Positions 26,256 to 35,900 of a stretch of 64,000 nucleotides of DNA are shown here, one piece after another. The translations under genes were made by a program, and so were the position numbers. This DNA comes from Hallella multisaccharivorax DSM 17128 (GTDB taxonomy: Bacteria > Bacteroidota > Bacteroidia > Bacteroidales > Bacteroidaceae): NCBI RefSeq assembly GCF_000218235.1, contig NZ_GL945017.1, positions 2,237,607 through 2,301,606 of the forward strand, in the 5' to 3' direction. The notes under the pieces were generated by a model. That model did not search any database. It was given only the letters and a program-made list of their open reading frames with translations, and was not told where the DNA came from. How positions within the stretch are numbered: position 1 is the stretch's first letter; each line of letters starts with the position of its first letter.

Positions 26256-26930
26256 TTAATCTTGTTTGGCAATTACCGGGAAGGATGAAAACAGCTCAAG
26301 CGCAGAGGCTGTCTCTTCTATGAGTTTATTCTTGACAAAAGCTTTAGACTTCGTGTCATTTAGCACCTCATCCAGTCCTTGCATGAGTAGTTTGGGACTT
26401 GCCTCCCGCACATGTTCCGCACACCAGAGGGCATATTGGCTTACGCTCTTCCCTGTTCTCATCCTGACGATTTCCTCGTTAATTTCAGTATGATTCTGCA
26501 AGAAGAACCACACGTCGAAGATGTCACGTGGGGAGAGACACTCACCCATTGCGCACAACTTATGAGCAAACATGTCGGGCATCGTCATCACGCGGATATC
26601 AGTACCAGCCAATGAGCGTGTCTCGTAGTGGTTAGGATATGGACGAATGGATATTTCCACCTTTAGCATGCGCTCCCCTTTGCCATAATCCAGCACAAGC
26701 ACAGGCCCATAAAGTTTCTTCGCTTCATCGTCAATGGTTCCAAAACGTGTCAGTATAGCTCTTACCTTGTCATATACCAGGTCTAGTTTCTCCGGGACAA
26801 GAAGATTGAAATCCAAGTCTGTAGAAAAACGATTAAGCTGGTGGAAGAACATCAATGAAGTTCCTCCCTTGAATGCCATGACATTGCAGAGATCCTTGTC
26901 CTTGAAGATAAGGCTCAAAATCTGAGCCAT
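26256..26930 (-). CDS. abiEii: AbiEii toxin (nucleotidyltransferase), start removed by IS insertion
   Basis: Toxin of the type IV AbiE system, a nucleotidyltransferase. Signature motifs are MAFKGGTSLMFFH (GG/S loop) and FSTDLDFNLL (DxD metal site), followed by YGKGERMLKVEIS and DMFAHKLCAMGE. The present ATG at 26930 is internal. Removing the 493-bp IS remnant and one 7-bp target duplicate restores a frame starting at an ATG 2 bp after the abiEi stop, with MDKNKHKLY placed before MAQILSLIF. The toxin therefore lacks nine N-terminal residues and is separated from its antitoxin transcript. It may be expressed weakly or be inactive. Confidence 0.85.
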   Translation of the reverse strand: MAQILSLIFKDKDLCNVMAFKGGTSLMFFHQLNRFSTDLDFNLLVPEKLDLVYDKVRAILTRFGTIDDEAKKLYGPVLVLDYGKGERMLKVEISIRPYPNHYETRSLAGTDIRVMTMPDMFAHKLCAMGECLSPRDIFDVWFFLQNHTEINEEIVRMRTGKSVSQYALWCAEHVREASPKLLMQGLDEVLNDTKSKAFVKNKLIEETASALELFSSFPVIAKQD

Positions 26931-26941
26931 ATAGAGTTTAT

Positions 26942-27434
26942 ACCCGTTGGTTGAATTAATTAGATAAGATATTCATAATGAAAAAGTTGCACATATCGTT
27001 GATTTTTAGTAACTTAGCGTTGTTCAATACATTAAGTTACAAAATCATTGCTATGCGCAACTTCATTGCAAAGTTCCGAAAAATCCTTGAAACCTGCAGA
27101 TACTTGGCGACAAGGGGTATCTGAGTGCCCCCGTACAGCAGGACTTGTTCTCCGCAGCCAATATCATACTTGACGTACCATATAGGTTGAACCAGAAAAA
27201 CTGGCGACCGCCAAGCTGGGCGTATAGAAAGTACAGAAAGAGAATTGAAACGGTGTTCTCTCAGCTGAATGACCATTTGATGATGATACGCAACTATGCA
27301 AAGCAACCACAAGGGTTCTTCACAAGGATGGCAGCTAAAATCGCAGCCTTTACGATGTTGCAGTATTCCAATTTCATCAATCATAAGCCTATCGGACAAG
27401 TCAAATATGCGCTAATTTAATTCAACCAACGGGT
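26942..27434 (+). mobile_element. IS982-like element, internally deleted, with 7-bp target duplication
   Basis: Ends are ACCCGTTGGTTGAATTAA and its inverted complement (26942- and -27434). The flanks AGTTTAT at 26935-26941 and 27435-27441 are a perfect target duplication. Inside are transposase scraps on the plus strand: MRNFIAKFRKILETCRYLAT at 27053 and, in another frame, a C-terminal piece with KRIETVFSQLND, MMIRNYAKQPQGFFTR and KPIGQVKYALI. The C terminus resembles IS982-family transposases. Most of the transposase is missing, so it could move only with help from a full copy. Confidence 0.8.
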
Positions 27435-27459
27435 AGTTTATGTTTATTCTTGTCCATTA

Positions 27460-28035
27460 TTATTTCAGATTGAGCAGTTCGGTCACTCTCCCAGTCAACA
27501 TCTTTGATTGGTAGTTTGGCAGGAGTTGTTTGACCTTTGTCTTATTAAGTGGGTGCAGATTGTCGAAATAACAGTTGCCGGCACTAAGATACACCATATC
27601 AAGGAAAGCACGCTCGGGAGTGGCTATCATGATGTTATCATGCTGCTCAATACCCTCCATGCCAATCCATAATTCAGGATTGATGATACGGAACTGATAG
27701 GTCTTGTCGTCAATCTCAACCAGACGATTCAGATAGCTTACACACGTGATTGCGTCATCGTATTGAAACACGACGCCATACCGCTGAAGTACATACTCCA
27801 ACGAAATGTAGGCAGGACGGAAAATGCTGCAAGCCATCTCCCTCTCATCGTATGATGCTTTGGTATAGATGCCGCGACGGGGATTGCGTATCCTACCCTT
27901 CTTAACGAAATAGTGCAGCGACTTGGCCAGTTTCTGACCATCCTCGCATGTAGTCAGCATCCTCAATGACTGCACATTAAAAACAGATCGGGAGCTGTCC
28001 AGAATTATTTCAAGTACATTCTTTTGCGAACCCAT
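27460..28035 (-). CDS. abiEi: AbiEi antitoxin
   Basis: Antitoxin and autorepressor of the AbiE pair, 191 residues from the chosen start at 28035 (MGSQKNVLEIILDSS). The longer frame to 28086 would begin upstream of the likely transcription start. The N-terminal winged helix ends with GRIRNPRRGIYTKASYDE, a typical AbiEi feature, and the C-terminal antitoxin domain has ISLEYVLQRYGVVFQYDD and ATPERAFLDMVYL. Its promoter is 28064-28094 inside an 87-bp segment that is duplicated before the giant ATPase gene. The frame is intact although the toxin gene downstream is interrupted. Confidence 0.87.
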   Translation of the reverse strand: MGSQKNVLEIILDSSRSVFNVQSLRMLTTCEDGQKLAKSLHYFVKKGRIRNPRRGIYTKASYDEREMACSIFRPAYISLEYVLQRYGVVFQYDDAITCVSYLNRLVEIDDKTYQFRIINPELWIGMEGIEQHDNIMIATPERAFLDMVYLSAGNCYFDNLHPLNKTKVKQLLPNYQSKMLTGRVTELLNLK

Positions 28036-28040
28036 CTTCC

Positions 28041-28127
28041 AAAATATTCGTATTATCAGTTTGCAAAAATAGTGATATAAATTCACAAACCAAAAGAAAA
28101 CAACTTCATCTTGGCAAATTTATTATT
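28041..28127. repeat. 87-bp promoter segment, copy 1
   Basis: This segment occurs again at 37029-37115 in the same orientation with four mismatches. It begins AAAATATTCGTATTATCAG and ends GGCAAATTTATTATT. It contains the abiE promoter and presumably the AbiEi operator. The two copies flank the helicase and giant ATPase genes. Confidence 0.9.
28064..28094 (-). promoter_or_regulatory. abiE promoter
   Basis: Minus strand TTTG (28094-28091), 19 bp, TATTTTTG (28071-28064). Transcription would start near 28057, about 22 bases before the AbiEi ATG at 28035. AbiEi proteins are known to repress their own promoter. Confidence 0.75.
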
Positions 28128-28128
28128 A

Positions 28129-29943
28129 TTATTTTTTCCAGAGTCTGTCCTCATCTATCTTTAAGTTGTTTTCACCTACATGCTTGCATTTTCTCACAAA
28201 GTTGTCTACTTTTGATGATATAGATTGCAGTTCTGTCAAGGGTATATCAGAGATAATTAATGTGGTACTCCTTGAACGGCTCGTTGCAACATTAAATCGC
28301 CTGTCATCCAAGGCAAATCCGGGATTTCTGCCAGGTATATACAGAATGGCATAATCCACAGTCATTCCTTGGATTCTGTCAATGGTTTCAATCGTCAGTT
28401 TATCTGTTGCAGTCTCCGTAAGGAATGATCTCTGCAACTGTTTTACAGTATCTCTGAACGGAGATATGATAGCCAGGGTATACCGAGGATATTTTGTTGT
28501 CATCTCTACGATAACATTACCAATCAGCTTCAAAGCTGTTTCGGAAATAATGCCATTAGTGAAGTCTTGCGTGTAACAGTACAAGTCTCCGCCTTCTGAT
28601 GGGAATAAATCATTCCGACACAATCTTAAATCCAGTCTTTCCTTTTGTACAGAGTAGAAATGATTGCTATAAAAAGTAGACGTCAACTTCGCACTTGCGG
28701 GACTAAGGCGGAATGTCGTAATGATTCTATAAGACTTAACATTAGTACCTAGGGCGTAGGTCTTCAGGCCCTCTACTTGTGTATTTACGTTCCATGCCTT
28801 ATATATGCTTTTTGACGGATTGGTAATAATAGGGGGTAACTGCATAGGGTCGCCCACTATCAGGCATTTCTTTCCCAGTTTCTTGAATGCCAGAATAGTG
28901 GCGAGGAAAGCTTGAGAAGCCTCTTCCATGATAACTAAGTCATAAGAGGGCAAGCCGTTATCCGAAATATTCTTTGCATTGTAAACATGCGAAAGCACAT
29001 AATTCGTAGAACAGAACAAGTCTCCCGCCGCAACTACAAAGCCTTTCTTGGCTGGTTGGATACCAACGGCTTCTTTTCTCTCATCAGCAGATAGATTCGA
29101 TTTTGATATTCTTCCATCTTCCAAGAATGGTTCCAAGGGAGGCTGCTTAACGAGCTCCATCAATCCTTTATTGGCCATCGTTGTGGCACAGACAGTCTTT
29201 TGTTCATCAAGATAATGGGCAATAATGTATGCTATAGTGTAGCTTTTCCCAGTACCGGGAGGACCCTGTAATATGCAGCAATCTTCTTTCTCCAAAGTCT
29301 TCATGACTCTTTCGGCAATTCCATTTTCATTCTTTGAGTTATATTCTAACTCTTCAGGATGCCAGTCTTCATAACTTATCTTAGGCTCTAACAATTGTTC
29401 TGGCATATCCTTGTAGATTTCAAGAAAGTTAACCAGGTTGTTCATATAATCTACAGGTGGAAATGGATTGAAAACAACCACTTGCAATGACTTCCCAGCC
29501 TGTAATGTGCGCTTGAAGCGATCAAACATGGAAACACTGAGGGCAGAGCAACCCACATAATCATACCGGGGATCATTCTTTCTCAGATAATATAATGGCA
29601 TCAGATCCGATGTTTCAGAATGATACTCTCCGTTCTTGCAAAAATCGAAAAAAGAACAATTCCAATCATATACATTTTGCCCAAGGTCAGCTCTTGCTGC
29701 CCTCTTGATTGCCATGATAGACCTTTGGACTTTCAGTCGGGGAGCCCTATCCTTTGGGAATCGTAGCACAACGTGCCCACGGTTCTCATTGATATGATCG
29801 ACATACCCGAAAACAATTTCTTCACGGCGCAAGAGTTGGTTAACAGGAGACATCATCAAGTTTTTCTGTTCCGCCTCTGCTTCTTTCACTTGGTCAATGA
29901 AGAAGTTCTGATAGCCCTCTACTTTACTAATATTAGTCATCAT
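28129..29943 (-). CDS. UPF1/DNA2-like superfamily 1 helicase
   Basis: A 604-residue ATPase. Helicase motifs in order: I, LQGPPGTGKSYTIAYIIAHY (about residue 229); II, VIMEEASQAF (about 339); III, LIVGDPMQLPPI; V, ETIDRIQGMTVDYAILYIPG; VI, FNVATSRSRSTTLIISD. This is the AAA_11/AAA_12 arrangement of UPF1-like helicases acting on RNA or DNA. An N-terminal beta-rich region of about 200 residues precedes it. No nuclease motif is evident in the C terminus. Its start overlaps the end of the giant ATPase gene by 11 bp, so the two are translationally coupled and probably act together. Confidence 0.85.
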   Translation of the reverse strand: MMTNISKVEGYQNFFIDQVKEAEAEQKNLMMSPVNQLLRREEIVFGYVDHINENRGHVVLRFPKDRAPRLKVQRSIMAIKRAARADLGQNVYDWNCSFFDFCKNGEYHSETSDLMPLYYLRKNDPRYDYVGCSALSVSMFDRFKRTLQAGKSLQVVVFNPFPPVDYMNNLVNFLEIYKDMPEQLLEPKISYEDWHPEELEYNSKNENGIAERVMKTLEKEDCCILQGPPGTGKSYTIAYIIAHYLDEQKTVCATTMANKGLMELVKQPPLEPFLEDGRISKSNLSADERKEAVGIQPAKKGFVVAAGDLFCSTNYVLSHVYNAKNISDNGLPSYDLVIMEEASQAFLATILAFKKLGKKCLIVGDPMQLPPIITNPSKSIYKAWNVNTQVEGLKTYALGTNVKSYRIITTFRLSPASAKLTSTFYSNHFYSVQKERLDLRLCRNDLFPSEGGDLYCYTQDFTNGIISETALKLIGNVIVEMTTKYPRYTLAIISPFRDTVKQLQRSFLTETATDKLTIETIDRIQGMTVDYAILYIPGRNPGFALDDRRFNVATSRSRSTTLIISDIPLTELQSISSKVDNFVRKCKHVGENNLKIDEDRLWKK

Positions 29944-32900
29944 CGATTTTGTCGTTGTCTCCGATATACTCTTTTAATTCATCCGGCAACTGAGCAAACA
30001 GCGAGTTGTATCTCTCATTTGAGGTCATACGGATGAGAGTATAAGCCGTACCAGAAACATTATTCAAGGTACGCGAATACAAGTCTCTCAGAATATCTGC
30101 TTTCTCATCCTTACTACCTGTCAACTTGATCACGATATCATCCTCGTTGATCCAGTCAAGCAGTTGCTGTTCAGTATTGAAGTATTTGAATTCATTGGCT
30201 TTGGGTCCATAATACACACATATTACACATTTATCATTTTCTACATCATTCCATATCTTTGGTGAGACATACATAATGCCATGATATGCACTGCAAGCAT
30301 GCAATCTCTTACCGCCGACCAATCTGTGATAGGACGACGGTTTTGAGTTGCGAATGAAATCCGCTTCACTTTCTTCCGGTGTCATTCCATGGTCTTTCAA
30401 ATTATGATAGAGTCTGTATTGTGCCAAGAAGTTGTGGTCAGCAATTTGATCTGCGGTAAGCGAACCATCCCCTAAAGCCTCTCTAATAGCATTTACATCA
30501 GCTGCACTAGGTTCTAAAACTTTCAATCTGTGTTCTACGCCATGGGGTTGAAGTATACTGGTACCCCCATAGTTATGAGGATGATACCCACCTTGCCCGG
30601 AATGTCCACCATGTTGTCCCCCATGTGGATATACTGGGGGCTGAGGAGAATCCACTCCGCTATCAGGCTCACCACCGCCATCACCTGCTCTGTTATCAGG
30701 CTCACCACCGCCATCACCTGCTCTGTTATCAGGCCCACCACTGTCATCACCTGCTCCGTTATCAGGCTCACCACCGTCATCACCCGCTCCATTAACAGGC
30801 TCACCACCGTCATCACCCGCTCCGTCAACAGGGGCATAAGATTCTTTCTCGCCAGGTTTGCCATCATCTCCGGCATTAGAATTGTCAGATGTCTCCTTTG
30901 TCGTAAATGTTGTACGAACTGGCCCCTCCTCTTCTCCATCAGGAGCCCTTTTGCCTCCTAATATCTGTTTAATACCGGGTATAAGTCGATCAAGTTCATC
31001 TTTAAAGCCATCATCAATCATAAGGCGATTCTGCTCTTTGATAATTTCAATGGCATTGTCGCGACTATCCATGATATCCTCAATAACATCTTCGTCAATG
31101 TCATCTGTGTCAATACCTAAAAATTTGACATATTCATCAACAAATGACTTAAACACTCGCTTGCTATCAAGAGAATCGACAAAGTAGAAATCGTTTTCTC
31201 CAGTTTTATGATAGAACTTCTTAAGAATCTGATTAATAGCTTCGTCTTCAGTGTATGTTATCATGATTGCTTCACACTTATGAAGTGCCAATTCTTCCAA
31301 CTTCTTGGTATAGCCATCATAGAGTTCCTTCCAGTTTGCATCATCTGTCATACCAGCGATAACCAACGCATATAACTTATGCGTGGTATTGCAACCTGCA
31401 TATACAGTATCACCCACAGGCTCCATTTTCAAGTCATCTGAGGTGATGGTCTTGATTTTTAGGATGTCGCAGGCTTTCTTGAAAGAATCACCCGATGGGA
31501 AGTAAGCCTTATTGATAATTCTCGGGTTGGCCCCAAAGAATTGTTCCAGACTATTGTCCCAGTAGTCGAGTGCGTATAATTCTTTGATCTGTACCTTCTC
31601 GTTCTTGTTGTTATACCATACCGCATTCTCATCTTCACGATACTCATCAATTTTCGAATCAAATGATCCGTCATAGCCTTCAATCATCCAATCGAGAAGT
31701 TGTGTACGTCTCTCTTGCCCTACGATTGGGATTAAAGCGTACAAAGCATCAAGAAAATCGAGTGATTTCTTGAAAGGCAACAAACCAAACAGAATGGTAT
31801 CATCAGGCAGTTTTATGTCTGGAAGATTCCTAAGCGGAACCTTGTTCTCCCAGTCTTCTATACTCTTGACGTATCCTGATACTTCTGCGCCATCATACAG
31901 ATCGGTTGCGCATTTCATGTAATCTTTTGTGGGAATACATGCGATCTTATCAAATTTATGTTCAGACATCAACTGTTTGACGCGCGAGATGGCGGCGTCT
32001 TTTTTCAGAAGATAGGTTCCCCAGAAGTATACTGCGCATTTGCGATTTTTCAAACAATCGATGTCTTCTTCCTGGAAGTCACAGTGAATCTTTAGATCTC
32101 TGAATATTCTGCCGGTATATTCAGAGCATTCTTCATAGTATGTATCACTCACATAGTCGAAATCTACATTGCAAGATTCGAAATCGAAGAACGGCCTATA
32201 AACTGATCCCATAGTGAGAGTGGAAGCATCACAAAAAGAGCCATTCCTGTCAAGAAGTTGTATCTCCCCTATATGTTTGAGATCCTTTAATGTGTCTCCA
32301 TCTGCATTACGAATGGTAGCAAGATCGTTGATGAACTTGTAATGGAAACCACGTATATCGTCAGTATCGTTATCCTGTATGTCAAGATAACGATCCAGCT
32401 TGCGCTGCTGCCAGTCGCTGAGATTTTCAATGCGGTCACCTTCTATTTCGTCAATAATCTCCTTTATCAGACAACGTTCTTCGGAAGAACTGAATGAAAT
32501 CTGATTAGGAAGTTGGATATATGGGAATGGTTCTTCCTTCTCGCAATCAATATAGATAGTATCGCATATATCGTAAAACTTTCCATCGTGAGCCTTTACG
32601 CGCAAGTTGGTTAATTGAGCGACAAGTCCGTCTTCATATCGCTTTTCAAGAGCTTCGCGATTTTCTGCAATTAGCTTAGGAAGACTTTCGTCGTCTATCT
32701 CTGATAGCTGGGGAATGACGGTCTCAACTAAGATATCAATAATTTCATATTTTATAGCAGCTTTAGAGAAGAATGATTTCCACCCGTCTATATCATCTTC
32801 CTCACCAATGTATTCAGGACTTAGGAATTTCGCTTTCTCATCGAAGATTCTGACAGAATGCTCAATGGCTGCTCCATCCATGTATTCATCAGAAAAATAG

Positions 32901-35900
32901 ATGGGACCTTCCAAGGCTATACTACCATCCTTTAACAGAACAGGCAGACTTGTCATTTCTTCGATAAGATGATCGATAAGGTTATCAGACACATTGTTCT
33001 TTAGCCATCGCCAGAATGCAATGTTTAATTCTTCATTTTTTATGGTACTGATAAAGGTGTCAACATTCTTGCTAAGCCAAGTAAAGAAATGTTGGACTGT
33101 AAACTTAGAGTTCTCCAAGCGTGTTTCCCAATACTCTGTATTCTCCTCTGTCTTGTAGGCAGGATCAATGATGTCAAGATCTGAAAATTCAACAAGTCCC
33201 AAATGAAACAGTTCCTTTGCATTCGCACTGAGCGTCTTATGACCACAAGATTGACGTGCAGGCTCGTCTTGTCCATAAAGATAAACCTTGGCATCCTTCA
33301 TTTTTATCTGCTGTTCTTGGGTAAGAACATTATAATGGTCTATGATAAACTCATGGAAAGAGACGCTTTCTTCTTTCGAAGATGTATGATCGTTGATGCA
33401 ATTCATATTCTCGGCAATTACATCGTCGAAGAATTCACTAAACTTGTAAGTCCTCACCCCCAAAGCTATTAAAGACTTGGATTTACCATAGTCAGGGTGC
33501 GTCACGGCTACAAGGTCATCAGGAAACCAATTGTAATCAATGATCTCTGTGAGTTCGTTGTCATAGATATACAGATTCTCTTTATCAAGTGAAACATTAC
33601 TGTTATCACTTGTAACCAGCTTCAGACCTTCAAAGATGTCACCGTCTTTCTCTTCTTCGAAGATCAGTTGATAATGTTCGTCAAGGTATTTAACGAAATC
33701 TATGCTCTGACTACCGTCGCGATCATCATTGCCCCCGATATAGTTGAAGATGTCTTTTAGGTTCTGCTTTACAACATTGCGATAGAATATCTTGTCGGTA
33801 AGCTCTTCTACGCCGAACGCACGATGAAAGAACTTCTTAAGATCAGCTTTGTTTGCAACATCATCAAAATATGCATTGTCTACCGATGCTATCCAATCTG
33901 AGTCTATCCATTCTTTTGCAGAATAGTGTTCAAAATCGGATGAATTGAAGTAAGTATCACAACCGGCTATGAACCATTGCTCATCACCGTCACAATCGAA
34001 AACTTTAAGACTATATCCAGACAGTCCTTTGTCAGGAATCAACTTACTGTTAGAAAAGCAGAACTGGACGAAATCACAGCTGGTATCAAAGTCGTCATTT
34101 ATTACATCAGAGACTTTATCTTTATGATCGTCAGACAAGATAATATCATGAATGATCATCTCATCTGAGTAATCTCTTACATCAAAATTTTCTTTGAAAT
34201 ATTCCTTTGTGACAGAAAGATAATCGTTTGAAAGAAAATGGAACGATATGCCAGACAACCACTTTGATTCGCATATCTCATGGCCCCTTTTTGACGTAAA
34301 GAACAAGAAACAATCTTTAAAATCGTCTACCGTCTCATCATGATCATCAATTACTGGAAGAGACAAATAGTCCTCATTAAACGATACATTTTCGGCAAGG
34401 AACTTAAAGAAATGAATGGAGGTCTCTTTATCTTTCAGTCTCTGCACGGTTTCCTTATAGTTATCTGACAGAAGCGTTTTGTCCACAAATTCCTCACAGT
34501 CGAAATCGGCGAAGGCCTTTTCAACCGTATGATCCCACTCTTCGTTGTCTTTGAAGAACGCTCTTGTCTTCGGGGACAAGAAACAGATGTGATTTGTAAA
34601 AGCCCTAAGATCCTCAAGGTACTCATCAACATCATAGAACAGCTCACCAGCAGCGTACAGGTCACCCTCATCTTCGAGGAAGATGTCTTCTTGGAGAAGA
34701 TCCTCTAAATAACCCCTCTCCAAGAGAAAATTCAAGAATTTGTTGTTATTGTCCTGGTCTTTAAGCCACTCTTGGAAATCATCATTAGCTATCAGATCCG
34801 TTAAATTTTCCTCGGTAAACTTCTGATCATCATCTGCATATCTCTTCAGGAATGCATTGAAATTCCTATCTCTGCGAAGCATTGGCAACGGAAGATAATA
34901 ATCCTCCAGTTCTGTGAACTTACAGAATTCCTCATCTGTCATGATACTAGAAGTGCTAAGCCCAGTCGTATCAAGAATCACATGCTTAACATTGGCTATT
35001 CCATGCTTGACGGGGACAATCTGTTTTTTTTCTACGCACTCATTGAACGTTTCTTCAAACTTTTCAATGAACTCATCGTAGAAGTCGTGTTCCTTCTTGC
35101 ACTTTCTGAAGTCCGGCACAAGAGAGAACACAGAGCCTAACTGATACTTCTTGGAAGTCAGCAGGTCTTTGATCCACACGAATAACTTTTTACCTGCAAT
35201 AGCTGCTAATTCCGCGTTGAAGTTGGATTCTTTTTCATTAGCGAATCTTACCTCAGTTTCAATATCATTACGGTCTCCCTTAGGTATCATGTCGGTATTC
35301 ATAAGGAAGGGGAAACCCCAGGATGCTTTTGTGGGCAGATAACAATATAATGTTGCTTTCTCAACAGGCTTTATATTTGCACCTTCATGCTTGCAGGCGA
35401 ACGAAACCCTGGTGTAGTCAAAGTCCTTATATTTCTCTGGAATACGACTGTTCCCTTTATCTATCGTCTTGTTGATGGATTCTTGAAGCTCAACGGGAAT
35501 TTCCTCTTCATAATTACCGACTACCCATTCTGCATTGTCGCGTAAGCATAATCTTTCTTCCTTTCCGTTAATGACAACTTTAACAGAATTGATATTAGGA
35601 ATAAACAAAATGATATTGGCGTCCGCAAAGATGTCCTTAAAGAGATTTTCGTAACTGTTCTTTCCAACATGAAGAATATTTTTATCTTCAGGGCGTAAGG
35701 CGATACGAACCCTGAATTTCTTATCACTGGAATCGAATACACTATTCACCTCTTTGGCTACTTCGCGGTGTTCGGTCCAAATTGGCAGAATCTGGAAGGG
35801 AGCACCTAAGCGCTTAATCTTGCCGCCGACTTTCTTCTCCGGCGTCTCGCCTTCATCAAAGCGGAAAGAGTAATCACCTGTTTGCAGATATACATAATGG

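Noticed and set aside
30530..30961. Two frames of 134-143 codons over the minisatellite
   Set aside because: They exist only because 33-bp repeats keep all frames open; the giant ATPase frame is the real one.
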